A stretch of DNA of 64,000 nucleotides. It comes from Didymella arachidicola. Taxonomy: Eukaryota > Ascomycota > Dothideomycetes > Pleosporales > Didymellaceae. This document shows positions 22,890-35,275 of this stretch, in pieces. Position 1 is the first letter of the stretch. Each line of letters opens with the position of its first letter. The position numbers and the translations under genes are program-made. A model generated the notes under the pieces. That model had not been told where the DNA came from. It saw only the letters and a list, made by a program, of their open reading frames with translations, and did not search any database. The stretch covers positions 1,116,001 through 1,180,000 of the forward strand of contig CM049987.1 in NCBI GenBank assembly GCA_016630955.3. Direction: 5' to 3'.

Positions 22890-23578
22890 ATTGAGGAAGA
22901 AGGCTGATAATTTAGTAAGAGGAAGAAGAATGGCGATGCGGAAGTCTATAGCGTGGGAGGGTACGTGTGTCAGCCAACACAGCTGCCCAGGTGGGCGCAG
23001 GCGCCCCTTTAAAGTACACCGCGCGCTATCTAGAACTGTAAACCCTAATGGCTGCATTGAAACAGGCACGGCGGAATCCTGTTAACTGCTTTTGAGACTT
23101 GCATTGAGGTTATAGGCAAAATGGCTAGGAAAGGTTAGTGCGGCGTGGTGTGGGTTACGGTGTTTTGTAGACCGGAAACAGCAATGGGCGCAACATGTTC
23201 CCTGAAAGAGCACCTTGAAAGACGGCGGAGCGGCCAGGAGAACTTATTTTCAACGTACTATGGTCGTATGTGAAAATTCTAGAAAACAGGATAATTATGA
23301 CGCACATGGAGGAACAGGACCTAGGCTGTGAGGCATCGTTTACGCTCTGCTTCGGTCGTGCTGAGCTTCGCTGTCAAACGAACAGTGTTGTTGCTATGAG
23401 TTTTCGCTCGCGCGCTTGAAAGTCCATTGGATGTCAGATTCTGTGGTTCGAGATACCATCTGCGAGGGAGGCAGCGACGATGGAAACGGTAGTGATGCGG
23501 TTGGATTAGATGCACTATCGTTGTCCTAGCATGCGCACACCATTCTTGACGATACCAATTGATGCTCCATATCTTGCA
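22890..23578. other. Interval expected to contain the right (5') edge of the giant element
   Basis: It lies between the captain ATG and the PRP18 stop codon and contains no supported gene. It must hold the captain promoter, the PRP18 3' untranslated region and, if the Starship reading is right, the element terminus and target duplication. I looked for the TTAC-N7-A target pattern reported for some Starships and did not find it in either orientation. Confidence 0.5.
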
Positions 23579-24661
23579 TTATCCCATAAGCTGCATCTGA
23601 TCCGTTGGTGGCCACCTCGTCTGCGCGAAGCTCAGGCATCTCTTGATACTCTGCAAGTACTTCCTTGTGCTCTCGTCACTCAGGATGTGCGCAGAGTTCT
23701 CATTCTCGTGTAGCTTCTCGCGTGCAGAACGCTCGTGAATACCAACCATAGTGACGCCGATGGGCCACGCTGCGTTGCCAATGCTGAGCCTTAGGTAGCC
23801 GTCGTTTGCATCGACGTATCGTCGCTCTTGCGCTGCGTGTACGATCTCTACGACGGGCTGGAGAATGCTGTCTAGGAGATCATAGTTCTCCAGCTTCTTG
23901 AATAATGGCCGCATGTTCTCTCGTGCCTGCACCATCGCGGCGTATGCTTGCTTGCCTTGGTAACTCTCCTTCACATCTGCATCTCGTAACGCCAGTGTAA
24001 TCTCCCATTCCTCAAGAACCATTGTGAAGTAGCTTGCCAGCTGTCTGAATAGGAATTTGCGCGGTTCGGTCTCCTTTGGTATCTGGAGCCCAACCTTCAT
24101 GTCTTTCTCTGGCACAAGCTGTAGAGTCGTTGGTATCGGACCGTCTGTCATAATCGCTGCCAGACTACCTGCGCCTATGCGCTTCTTGTAGCGCTTCAAG
24201 CGTTGCTTATGTGTCTCGCCGAAAAGTCGTATGGGTTCGTTGAGATTTCGTAGCTTCTCGAAGAGGTCTTCTTCTGGTATATCCTCCTCCTCCGGGATCA
24301 AGGAACCCTCCTCGCCATCTTTTTGCTTGGGCGGCAGATCAGGTAGTCCCAATCGTTTTCTTCTCTTCCTTTCCTCGGCCTCTTCCTCCTCTTCCCTTAT
24401 GCGCCTAGACTCCTCAGCAAGCCGTCTGCGCTTCTCTTGCCTCTGAGCTTCCCTATACTCCTCTTCTTCGTCTGCTTTCCGTTTCTTTGCTAGCCTTTCC
24501 TCACGCGCCCGCTCCTCGGCCTCTTGCTCCGTACGGTACGTGGCTTGCCTTTGCGCCTCGATCTCGCTGCGTTTAAGATACTTTTTTTCTGTCGCAACAG
24601 CCGAGGAAGCACTATCCTTTCCCTTCTTGATTTGCGCTGACATAAGCTTTGCGAAATCCAT
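23579..24661 (-). CDS. prp18: Pre-mRNA splicing factor 18
   Basis: An intronless 360-residue protein. It begins MDFAKLMSAQIKKGK, typical of fungal PRP18. A long Arg/Glu-rich helical stretch follows. Then comes the splicing-factor motif (about 145-185) with NEPIRLFGETHKQRLKRYKK, and a C-terminal PRP18 domain ending TRKYLQSIKRCLSFAQTRWP. PRP18 acts with SLU7 in the second catalytic step of splicing, helping 3' splice-site docking in the U5 snRNP. The frame extends 22 codons upstream, but ATG 24661 matches the family's usual start. It is divergent from SAP18 by 173 bp. As a conserved housekeeping gene it marks resident chromosome to the right of the accessory block. Confidence 0.93.
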   Translation of the reverse strand: MDFAKLMSAQIKKGKDSASSAVATEKKYLKRSEIEAQRQATYRTEQEAEERAREERLAKKRKADEEEEYREAQRQEKRRRLAEESRRIREEEEEAEERKRRKRLGLPDLPPKQKDGEEGSLIPEEEDIPEEDLFEKLRNLNEPIRLFGETHKQRLKRYKKRIGAGSLAAIMTDGPIPTTLQLVPEKDMKVGLQIPKETEPRKFLFRQLASYFTMVLEEWEITLALRDADVKESYQGKQAYAAMVQARENMRPLFKKLENYDLLDSILQPVVEIVHAAQERRYVDANDGYLRLSIGNAAWPIGVTMVGIHERSAREKLHENENSAHILSDESTRKYLQSIKRCLSFAQTRWPPTDQMQLMG

Positions 24662-24834
24662 GATGGCGATGGTGTCGGGCTTCTTCCGGGTTGTAGCAGT
24701 GCTCACGCCTACAAGTTCGATGTTCAAGATCGCCTGCCAAGACGAGACACGCTACCGTAGTGGATCTTTAGCTCAACGCGTGCCTCCCCCAGCTTTCGTT
24801 CACCACGGAATTGTCAGCTGACAACATTATCAAC
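24662..24834. promoter_or_regulatory. Divergent promoter of prp18 and sap18
   Basis: 173 bp between two divergent start codons. No distinct TATA box was recognised. Confidence 0.5.
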
Positions 24835-25643
24835 ATGGCTGCTCAAATTGATCGTCAGGCGACGACGCCATTTCTATTGCGACTATTCTACAAACAAGGA
24901 GGCCATCACAGGTGCGTGTGATGCCTTATCAAGCAGCAACATTGTACTGACATTGCTACAGACTCGATGAATTCGATCCAACACTACCTCGCCTACCCTC
25001 TCACCTTCAGATTTACACATGGCACAGCTGCACATTACGCGAACTGTGCAACTTGTTTTTAGGCGCCATGCCTAGCCTGTTACCGCAACCATATGCCGGC
25101 ACTCGAATCGCGTTCCGCCTCGTCTACCCTGATATACAAGGATCCAGCCGACCTGGCGCACAAGGACGCTACATCTCTCGAGATATCGGTTCTGTCATAG
25201 TTGGCGCACGTATAGCCAACGACGACGTCGAAATGGGCGACAGTGATGGGGCCGCTGTGGCCGAGGCTCTGAAGCAATTGAATGGGGATCCAGACAAAAC
25301 CTTGGGCGATGCTAAATTCCTAATTGGAGATTATGTCACATGCGCGGTTCTACCACCTTTACCTGATGGCAGCGTGCCATCAGCCCCACCACCTGTCTCT
25401 GCGCCGGGAAGAGGCGCGCCAGGAGGTTATGGCGGACGTGGCGATTTTGGATTCGGTCGTGGTGGAAGAGGAGGACGTTATGACGATAGAAGACCTAGCG
25501 GGGGCGTTCCAACAGGAGAATGGAGGCGAGGCGAAGCACCCCCAGAGCGTGAGCCTGGTTATGGAAGAGGAAGAGGAGGAGGCGGTGGTGGTGCTGGCGG
25601 ATCAGACGGCAGCTGGCATGCGCGAGGCAGGGGCCGTTGGTGA
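24835..25643 (+). CDS. sap18: SAP18-family protein (Sin3-associated polypeptide p18)
   Basis: Two exons (24835-24911, 24962-25643; intron of 50 bp) give 252 residues. The SAP18 ubiquitin-like fold is recognisable from TTPFLLRLFYKQGGHHR and LDEFDP across the splice, LPSHLQIYTWHSCTLRELC, and GTRIAFRLVYPD. In animals SAP18 joins the Sin3 histone deacetylase complex and the ASAP/PSAP exon-junction complexes. The protein is longer than the animal form because of a Gly/Arg-rich RGG-type tail (about 180-252), which suggests RNA binding. A link to the neighbouring splicing factor PRP18 through the shared promoter is tempting but inferred. Confidence 0.92.
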
Positions 25644-28600
25644 ACCTTCTAAGATCCGTTGCTGGAGCATCATAGACATCACTGCGACAAGTCCGGACTT
25701 GCTCCCCATCTTTAGGCCGATCACCAATCGGACGGCTGCGTATTGCTGCTATGTCTGTCGAGCTATCAGCCGAAGCCCTCCTGGACCTGAATGGACGTGC
25801 TTCGCAGGTGCAGGCGAAGAGCATGAAGCATGATCGAAGTTCGAGGGATCGATCATGCTGAGTCATTGGACCAGAGGCGCTCGTTGCAGATGGCCCCCAC
25901 GTCGGACCCGATGCTCGAACCGCCTTGTGGGCGCTATTCGAGCACGAATCTGAGCACGAGCTTATCCCGAGCAGACTTTTTGAATGACAAGGTCTCAACA
26001 CTGTGAAATAGTGTACTTGCCTTCGTGGTCATTGCTGTGACGGAAACAAGGAATGGGAGGAAGTATCTCTGGATATCGGGATCGCGCACGGACGGTGTAT
26101 CCCAGAACCATGCCAGTGCATCATCTTTGATTCTACTAGTGGGACTGTACGATCACGAATCTTGGATCCTAATGAGGACACGTACGCAATAGTGTTCACG
26201 TTGAAGGGAAGCGGACACAGGGAGCTTCCCTACTGTCAAACGCTGGGCTCAGTCCAGCTGTTCTTAACAATCTCAAACTCACAGCTTGGATATCGGAGGT
26301 TCGGCGTTCGGCTACGGTACCCCGCGATAAACGACCCGTTCAGGCCCGCCGCGCTTTGCTAGCTGCTTCATGATCTGATTCCCAGACTTACCACAGTATT
26401 TTTCAATAGACAGAGGATCATGCGCGAAGCGAGATTGGGACCTGCTGGTGAAATTTGAGGAAGTCAAAGACGCAACCGCGAGTGCCGCTGGTCTCTGCAG
26501 GCGCGTGTCGAACCAATAGAGATCATGGGATCAGTCGATCACAGTACGAGTCAAGGCTTCGAGATTGCGGTGTATCACTTCATACAATGAAGCGGCGTAG
26601 CCAGCGACAGCAAAGCAGCTCGACCTCCAGAAACTTTCACACAAGATGCGTAGAGATGCTGTCAGACTTGGTCTGCCGCCAAGCGCGCGTCTGTCGTTCA
26701 GTCTTCAAGAACGACAGTGCCTCGGAACGGTCAGGCAGCGGCGTTTTCACCGGCGTATTCCACCAGCGCCTTGGCCTGGAAACGGAAAGTTTGCTTTTGA
26801 TCACCAGCCATGCAATGCCAACTCGCCATGGTTAGTAATAGCAAGGCGGATGAAGATGCGGTACAAATGCGGGGACCTCGGCGATGTTTGCCATTGTCTA
26901 CTCGGATGAACTGCCTGTCAGCGACCTCATGGTAGGTGTGTCGGCGGAAGCGCGATCTTACACAGTAGCGCATCATTGAAACAGTGGGGGTCTGGCGGCG
27001 AGCAAAGCGCAGAGTGCAAGCCACACCCTACTCTCGACTTACCTTGTTTAAGCCCGTAGTCGAGTCTCGACAAGAGCGAGCACTTGCCGCTAAGATTACT
27101 ACTCTGCAGCAAGTGCTTTCTTATCGTTGTCAAGCCAATCATAGAGTGTCCGATAGCCTGGTTACCACTCAATAATGGACGTCGCATGTTCCCCAATCAT
27201 CCCTATATTGCTCTACCATGCTAGAATTGCGCAATCCGCGGCTCAGCGCGAGTCAGACACCGTAGGTTTTGCGACCATTTCCCGAGGGCAAAGCCAACAA
27301 CAAGAGACCGCATAGTACCAGGAAGCGACAGTCAAGGCGGGACATTAGCTTGATCATCAATTCCAGGTAGAAACGTTCGAACAATGGGCTAGTGTGGGAA
27401 GAATCATGCTTGAAGTCGACGTCCAGAGCTGCCTCGGCGTCACCGTGAACAGGCATTATCTGACAGCTCAGCCTTGAACTTGGACTCCTGCCTCAACATT
27501 AGGTGCGGCTGCGTTGTTGAAGACTCCGCACATCGGAAACATGAGATCTATGGACTGGCGCTCAGACCTCGATGCTCAAGCATTCCTGGATCTCATCCAT
27601 TCACAGACCACCCATACACGTGACCCGCGCTCATGTCCGCAGCACACGCCAATAACGGTCCCCCCGCGCCTCTTACGCGCATACGCGAGCCGTGCCTCCG
27701 TCCAACTCCGTTGCCTAGCTTCCTTCTCATTTGACAATGGCGGCTCCATCACCAACAATAACACCACACGACAGTCTGCCACCGCGTAGGTTGCAGATTA
27801 AACCCGTTGCGGGACCGATCTGTAGCTCAATGCACCAATAGGGGAGCTTGCCTGGTTTAAGTAGCGTGCGTACAGGCTGTCCTTATCCTTGTAATGCATG
27901 CCCAGCAGCACTTCTTCGCTCAGATTTTCCGCTCGTAGGCAAGACATGATCCGACTTATAGTACGTGCACGCGACGGCTGCTAGGGCTATTCTTACGGAC
28001 CCTACACCTATAGGGCTCATGGCTTGGCATATTTGATCTAGGTTAGATCTCGACCACTGCGTGCCTATCGCGAATGGCAGCGATCACACGCGCTTCCACT
28101 TCTGTGCTAAGGGACAACGAAATCGCGACAAGCTAGTGAACTTGGTCGTTCTCTCATACCATAGTCTCCTTGAGAGTCTTGGGATCCAAACTCCATTCTA
28201 GCAAAGACCGGACGGATACGGACGGCAACGGACCCATTGAGTATAGAAAGTCATCGTCGGTTGCGTCATCATGCTTTTTAGCTTGGGCGATGTTACGGGA
28301 CCATTGCGCGCATATTTCAGCACACCCATCTCTAGGACCCACGAAAGCAGCTGTGCCAACAGCCATGATTAGTTTCATTGGCTTCTTGTTGTTGCTTTCC
28401 CGCCACGCTAGCAGGCTATCACGGCGATGGATACAGATGCATTCGCGATTTGGCATTCACACGCATCAACACCATAAAACCTAGCTAATGTGGTGAGCCA
28501 GGCACACTGGAATATTTTCGTAGTGCATGTAAGGACAGAGTGCATTTGTGGCGAATACCACTAGGTGTTGAAACGGAGCGACCGCAGCAACAACAAAGGA

Positions 28601-29636
28601 ACTGAGCACGCACGGCCTCGAGGACGATTGCCAACCTTGATTCGTCGCCTAGCCCCTGCAGGGCTGCGGCTGCACCGCAACTGACCTCGATGCTACTATC
28701 TTAGTCCCCACGGAGCACGAACGTGTTGCCGACCTTAGCATGTATACAATCCATGTCGTCTTAGTCTCAACGAGATGCGCTAGTGCGATCAAGCTTATTG
28801 TCGATGTTGATTGCGGACTCGAACTTTGGGAGGCAGCGCCATCAATGACTTCCGCACGCACGAAAACGTTGGAGGCTTGGAAGTTGGCCCACGTGCCCAT
28901 GCTCCACAGGACCCTGGCCCCATGGGCCTCATACGGCCAGTCAGAGCAAGCCTTGACTTGCTATTGTGGAGGCGATGGATGGATTTACTTCCTTCGGTGT
29001 TTGCGGTTCGCAATGAGGCACCAGTTATTCATAACTTTTGCTAACGAAGGGGCTAACGAAGAGGCAGCTGTCAATGAGATGGCACGGGTCGACTACATCA
29101 CACACGACGCGATGGAGGTTCCTCTAATTAAGGAGAATGAATCGCTGTTTCCGCAGTGTCGAACAAAGCCAGTTTCAGCATTCAGGGCACTGGCATCAAC
29201 TGCGCCGTATACTAGCGCAGATGAGCCATCCTTGCAAGCTTGTCCTGCTGAATTCATTGTCTCAACCTAAGCTAACGCCTTCATGGACAGGCTGTGTATG
29301 TGCGATATGCAGGCTCGAATGCAGAACAGTCAGGTACCGAACGTTTGGGTACTCACATCTGAAGAGTATTGTCTGCCGACCGACGGCTGGAAGCAGTCTT
29401 TAACCTTAGCTCCACCAGGATCTGTGATATGCGGATCTGTATTCAGTACTAACCCCTATATAATATCTTCCTAGCCCACCCTCCTAAGATGCCGTTCAGA
29501 GCATTTCTACACCCGCCAGCAAAGACTTACTCAGCACCGCTTTATCTTATATTACTTGGACTATATACGGGGCACCTTAGTATGTACTATCAACTCAGAG
29601 ATCTACGGCACAGCTAATCGGTCCGACAGCTCTCCC
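25644..29636. other. Gene-poor 4-kb stretch
   Basis: No gene can be supported. Two frames were weighed and left out: 28154-28456 (minus, 100 codons) and 28740-29270 (plus, 176 codons). They look weakly protein-like but have no recognisable domain. The rightmost 300 bp include a TATATAA-like run near 29457 that may belong to the C2H2 gene's promoter, and possibly an upstream exon of it. Confidence 0.45.
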
Positions 29637-30839
29637 ATGTACGCAATGGAGCAGCCAAATTCTGCTCCTTACGTGACTAGTCCCTATCCTAATATGATGG
29701 ATCTGCCTTCTTCCCATATGCCGTCCCGTCCTGCGTCAAACAGGCCGACTACACCAGACTCTCGCCAGCATTCGTTTGACGGCACTTCGTACTTTGATGT
29801 TATGCCTCCGGAGGTTTTCAATTTCCCGGTACCCAGAGTAGCGGAGAGCTCGCTTGATCCGTGGCTCGTGGATATTCCGGGCACCGCGAGCCCGGAGTCG
29901 TCGAGGCTGTCTATGAGCCCAGCCCAAGGGATCGCAACACCACCATCAGATGGGTTTTATTCGCCACCCTATCCTGAGCAGCTCCAACTTCCTGGATATC
30001 AACTACTGGAGCAGCCTCAATCAGTCCGTTCGTGCTCGACAAGTCACCCGAACTGGGCGAGCAGTGCTGAGAACTGGGAGCGCACGTATGGTGAAAGCGA
30101 TCTTTGGAGTACTCAGCCACTCGTGGCGCAGCCCTGGGTCCCTCACACATATGATGGTTACATTCCACTGAACGATCATCTTAGTCATTCATACACGAAC
30201 AACGATGCTCTTCCACAGTTCGTGTTCTCTACTCAGATGCCGGTCCCAGTGCCTGGGCCTCCTCACACAGGGGGCACTCAAAGCCCACCAAACCCCGAAC
30301 ACGACGAGGAAGGCACCTCTTCTGACGACGAAGAATCTGACTCGGATGACGATAACTCCGAGTACAGCCAGTCTGGATCTTCTTCAACCAAGTTAAAGAC
30401 AAAGCCAAGAGCACCCTGCGTTCGCCAGGATAGATGGATGATTCCGACAGGAGTCATCCAGTCGGAGACGCGAGGCTATGCTTGCAATATACCTGGATGC
30501 ACAACGGCTTTTGTTCGACCAGAGCATCTCCGGAGACATATCAGATCCAAGCATAGTGATGTCAAGGACTACCGCTGCATCATACCAAATTGCACAACAT
30601 CACCGTTCTCGCGCGGCGACAATCTCCGTGATCACTACTGGACACACCTCCAACGCGGTGGCCGCGCTGGAAAGAACAAAAAGTACACAATGCAGGAGCT
30701 CAAAGATATCTTGGGATCAAAGGAGAGGAAACTCATAAGGAAGTTGAGGCACAAGTTGCAACAGCATCTAGCGAAAGAAAAGCTGAAGAAAGAGCAACGG
30801 CCAGCACGCCCCACGTACACCGCGCGTTCGATGTTATAG
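29637..30839 (+). CDS. C2H2 zinc-finger transcription factor
   Basis: A 400-residue protein from ATG 29637. The N-terminal 290 residues are Pro/Ser-rich and disordered, ending in an acidic Ser/Asp/Glu run (about 250-270). Two C2H2 fingers follow (about 308-365): YACNIPGCTTAFVRPEHLRR then HIRSKH, and YRCIIPNCTTSPFSRGDNLR then DHYWTH. A Lys/Arg-rich tail, probably nuclear localising, ends the protein. The finger pair resembles fungal developmental regulators with 'PEHLRRH..SRGDNLRDHYWTH' spacing, but I cannot assign it to a named regulator. Predicted role: sequence-specific DNA binding in the nucleus. The open frame continues 27 codons upstream without an ATG, so a 5' exon is possible. Confidence 0.85.
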   Translation: MYAMEQPNSAPYVTSPYPNMMDLPSSHMPSRPASNRPTTPDSRQHSFDGTSYFDVMPPEVFNFPVPRVAESSLDPWLVDIPGTASPESSRLSMSPAQGIATPPSDGFYSPPYPEQLQLPGYQLLEQPQSVRSCSTSHPNWASSAENWERTYGESDLWSTQPLVAQPWVPHTYDGYIPLNDHLSHSYTNNDALPQFVFSTQMPVPVPGPPHTGGTQSPPNPEHDEEGTSSDDEESDSDDDNSEYSQSGSSSTKLKTKPRAPCVRQDRWMIPTGVIQSETRGYACNIPGCTTAFVRPEHLRRHIRSKHSDVKDYRCIIPNCTTSPFSRGDNLRDHYWTHLQRGGRAGKNKKYTMQELKDILGSKERKLIRKLRHKLQQHLAKEKLKKEQRPARPTYTARSML

Positions 30840-33800
30840 CTCATGTTTCAACCATTTTTAATTCTCTAGACTCAGAGCCGGCGTTGGGGAGACCTGTGAT
30901 TCTACTAGCGATGTGTATCGTAGGTTTTTGGGTATATGCAGGCGTCACATACGGCCTCAATGGAACATTCACCACGCAATCTGTCCATCCTCCGCTTCCA
31001 CGTGATGATAACACTAGGAAATCACTTTGTCAATAAGATCTGGTGGCTTCCTCAGATTTGCAACATCATCAAGATACACGATATTGCTCGGTGAGGCGTC
31101 GTCGGCAAAGATACAATCTGTCGGCGAGCACCCACACTAGCCACGGCATCACTTTCTGGTCCACTACGAAGTAGGGTGCTTATTCACCGCCAAGATCGAG
31201 TCGCACCTTCCCGGAACTCGAGACTTGCGTGTCAGGCCTTACAAGACGTGGCGTGTTACACGAGTCGTCAACGGCTTGAGTCCCTGTCTCCCGTCACCGC
31301 GCCTTCTGCGCCTCACATTCCTCCTTACCGATTCTGATTGGCGGTTGAGACCACGCCTCCTTGTTCGCAACATGCGGGCGTCTTGGCTGCCAGCTGCAGC
31401 TACAAGACAACTGTGCGGTGTCAGGATCTGGCGACTGGGGACATGCCTGCGACCGTAAAGCTCCCCTGAAGCAAACACATCGTCTCCATGCTTCGATCGC
31501 ATGGCCTCAGTATAAAGCTTAACTTGACTGGCGACCCCGAACCAGGGCCTCCATGAGCTTCGCTGCACAATACTGAGCAGATTGCAGTTGCACACATACA
31601 TGACGACACGCAGCAGTGACGCATCAAGCTTAATTCCAAAATGCTGCCCTTACCGCAAGGATACGATCGATGCTTTCCTCCGCGTCCTTCACGCATCTCA
31701 TTATCTGCACAACTGTCTCTTTCGAGGACCCTGGTCAGTATGCGCTCATTGCGGCGCCTGACGGCACACAACGTACTTACAGATGCCAAACAATGAAACC
31801 GTGCCAGCTCCTTCAGAAACATGCAAGAAAGCCATTGGTGGTGGAATTATAATGGTGCCGCATGCGGCGTGTGTAACAGTCACGAAAAAGCAACTGCGAA
31901 CGCCACCATGCATCGGCAGCGCGCTTTTCGTGGAAGTTGCTGCTCTCGTTCCACGCCGTAATACCCGTCCGCCACGTTCCTTCGTACATTGAGTCTTGCG
32001 GACCTGTATGGGCCTTCCGCTGCCGGGAAGGCTTCGTGTAGGGGACAGCCGTCAGGTCACGATGCAGTATGTGTGCGGCGGATCTTCACATACTGGCTTT
32101 TGTGGAGACCCTAGCCAATGTTGAGCGTCTGGTAGACGCCGTGTGTTCGTTTAGGTCGGGTCTCTGCAGATCACATCGCGCTCGTGCTCATGCAGTCAGC
32201 CAACCTCGTTCTCGGACGTTTCGATGGCCTGAGATCACGTTCCGCATCGCAATCCAGTCGCATCGCTTGAAAAGTGAATGATGATTTCGGTCGATCGATG
32301 GATCGATCCGATTCATCCGAAAGCCACATCCATCGATCGAACACTCAGAAGCGAAAAATCCTCGGCCTTTGGCCCAACGACTGCAAAAGTAACATTCAAA
32401 CGCTCTGTACAATCATTTCAAAAGACTTGGACATGGAAAAAAATTCGCTTTGTCACTAATGCTAAGCGCGCAGAATGACTGGCCGTGACATGTCCTCTGA
32501 TACAATGCAGTCATTCAACGTTTGCTTTGAGTAGGCAGCAGCCGAATCTATATAGATTACTAAAGCCAAAGCTGCGCTTTACACGAAAGCAGAAGATTGC
32601 TAGCATATCTGTATTTCTTCCCATCCTCAGTTACTGCACTCATGCAGATCTCATTCGAAAGTGCCTCGCACCGTCCACGTCACGTCCAGCCCGTATCTCA
32701 TGAGATCCGGAGCCAAGCTGTTGGAAAACCGCAAGAAACCTCTTCAAATGACTTCAGCAATGGACAGGCCGTGGCATTCGCGTCGTGATGGTCAGTGCCT
32801 ACCCTGTATCCGAATGCCGTTTTGCGGCACGTAGCTCAGTGTATGGTTGGTCACCAATCGCATAGTCGATTTTTGGATATCTTCGTCCGTATTGCTTCTT
32901 TCGGCACGCTGCCTCAAGCTGGCGTTTGATCCTCCCCGTCTACCTAAGTACTCCACACTCGTGACTTGGCCGGCGCGCAAACAGTGCGCAGTGCTCGCAA
33001 CCGGTAGAGGATCTGCGGAAAGTTACCGGTCAATACGCCATATGCAGTTCCAAATCTAATAATTGTAAGGTTAGTAAGTCTACACACTGATATCCGGCAC
33101 ATGTCCGGCTGATACAGTGGACATCCTCTTGTGTCCGTGATCGCCTGAGTTCCAGAACCGGAGATGAATTTCACCTGCCGTTCCGCGATACGAGATTCTG
33201 TAATAAGCAAGGGTCTCTGAGCGCAACAGTGCCGCGAGTCTGAGTGGGCTCGAAATAGGTCCAACCGCATCTGCATGCTTGGCAACTGCAGGCACTTCGC
33301 CTCCACAAAGGTCAACGACACAACCAACACCAGACAATCATGACTGAAAAATCTGCGAAGGATTATTCTTACTGCAGACAAAGTTTGTGTTACAGAGCAT
33401 ATGAAAGGCTTACCGTGACCTCAAACCTAACAACGCCATGTACACACGTTGGAGGTTCCGTTTCGCTACACACACAAGTTTTTTGGTTTCGGGAAGCTTC
33501 CATCTCATGTCTTATTAGATTACCTCTCGTGTCTTGCTTGTGTATTAGACAGCAAGCAAGATTCTTTGTTTCCGCTGCCTGTAGATAGGCAGCTCTTCTC
33601 TCGTAGTAGGAGGCATCTCAAGTTCATGCAGTTCAACAAAGTCTGATATGGCGTTCTAGTCATACGTTGAGTGGAGATAGCTGCTCAAACCAACAGATGT
33701 CTCCACTGACCTCAAAAATGCAGCGCCAAAACTGTGGTCATGGCTTCCCTCGACTCAGCAGATATTTCCGCAACTTCCACTCACACGTGAAGAAGCTGTC

Positions 33801-35187
33801 ATGAGTCCTGGTTATGATTTCGAAAACTATGACAATGCTTGGCCGCCAGTCGGAACTGGTGGCACTCTGTCACCGTACGACAGGGCGCTTCCGGAACCCT
33901 GTCGTCCACTCAAAATGGTCGATCTTCCAGTCCACACCGGTCAAGGCAAGAGCGATCACTGTTGCCGTGCCCACGAGGTCGGCACACCATCTTTGTGCCC
34001 CTTGCCCGTCCTCGCATCTGCATGGATGCCGAGAGAGGAAGGTCAGCATCCCGCGCGAGGCGAAGCCTCAGGCTTGCATTTGCTTATCCTCGTCTCCAAC
34101 TCTAGGCTAATGCTTCTGTAGCAGAAGGCCACTTCAGGCTTTGCATTTGCATGAAAATAGGTTGAGGGCACTCCCTTTTTTGCTTTGGAGGCCTTGGTAG
34201 GACAATTTCGGATACCCGAGACAATTGAAACATGATAATTGAGCTGGCAGTGCAGCCACCTGCTATTCGAGAACTTACCTACTACATGCGTATATTTGGC
34301 AAGTCTTACATGCACATGATGATGAGATCATTTTGTGTCGTACATGGCAGAGACAACCGAAACCGGGCTCTCTTGTTGAGTGCAGCTATTAATTATATTT
34401 CGATGACGCTTTATGCAAAGAGTGTGTCATTCAGTCATACGCTCCAGACGTCAGCAACTTCGGCCAAAAGATCGAAAACGCGAAAGGGACGCGGCATTAT
34501 TACCGCTGCAGGGTGCTCTTGCCGAGGCTGACAAGCGTCAGGTGGTTACTGATCAAGGTTGCTGGCCCATTTTTTGATCAATTTTGCTGCAGACTGTTAC
34601 TGCGTCGTAACCAGAAAAGGTTTGCTGCTGAAGTACTACCTGACACTTGCTAGTGGTAACGAGTCGCAGTGCCAAGCTATATAGTCATCTTGCACGTACT
34701 CAGCGATACGGAGCAATGCTGTGAATATACTGGAAATGATCTCTTTTTCGATCACAGTCGTTCCATGGACCTACAGCGCGCCATTCAGTGCACGTCTGCT
34801 CAGAACAAGCCGCGGGGAGCATGCTCCCGGCGGCTGGGTCGATAGGCTGGCTGCCTAGAGGGATTAGAAGATACATCTTTTAGTGGCACAGGCGCCTGTA
34901 TCTGTACAGGTCAAGGACAGTGTCTTCTTGAAACATGTAAGCCGCCATTGTAGAACGTTCAGGGTATCGTACTTCGCTCAAGCCCCATCGCGCGTGAGAT
35001 TCCCTCTTGAGGCTCTCTACTGCAATGGCCCTCTGTGCCGCTGGAGACGATGAGTCATCGGCCAGCTGATCTACTTTTTTCAGAGTGATGGTCGCACTCG
35101 TCAAGAGAGAAGCATGTTCGTTGTGCGGAGACATGTTTTCAACCAGCAAAGATGGTGCAGGCGTGCCGAAACGCGTTCTGTCTGCTA
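30840..35187. other. Gene-poor stretch left of the pogo transposon
   Basis: No gene is supported across about 4.3 kb. Frames are short and lack recognisable motifs. It contains one notable hairpin at 32291-32340. A 100-codon minus-strand frame ends at 34880 and runs into the transposon's left terminal repeat at 35188; it may be the 3' part of an interrupted frame, but this is weak. Confidence 0.45.
32291..32340. repeat. Inverted repeat built from GATC/CGAT units
   Basis: Arms 32291-32303 (TCGATCGATGGAT) and 32328-32340 are perfect 13-bp reverse complements with a 24-bp loop that itself carries GATCGATCC. It could extrude a hairpin. No gene is close enough to suggest a role. Confidence 0.6.
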
Positions 35188-35231
35188 CCGAGTCCGTGCG
35201 CGTGACGCCCACCATCGCGTAACGCCCCGCT
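35188..35231 (+). repeat. Left terminal inverted repeat of the pogo element
   Basis: 44 bp, perfect complement of 37244-37287. Confidence 0.93.
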
Positions 35232-35275
35232 AAGCAAATCGCACCCCATCTTCAACACCCCATAGCTCAGTCAAT

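Noticed and set aside
23100..23580. TTAC occurrences as a Starship target site
   Set aside because: Neither TTAC in this interval is followed by A after seven bases, and no matching copy was found at a left end.
28154..29270. Two frames (28154-28456 minus, 28740-29270 plus)
   Set aside because: They have ATG starts and ordinary composition, but no motif, intron or neighbour supports them; possible gene fragments at most.
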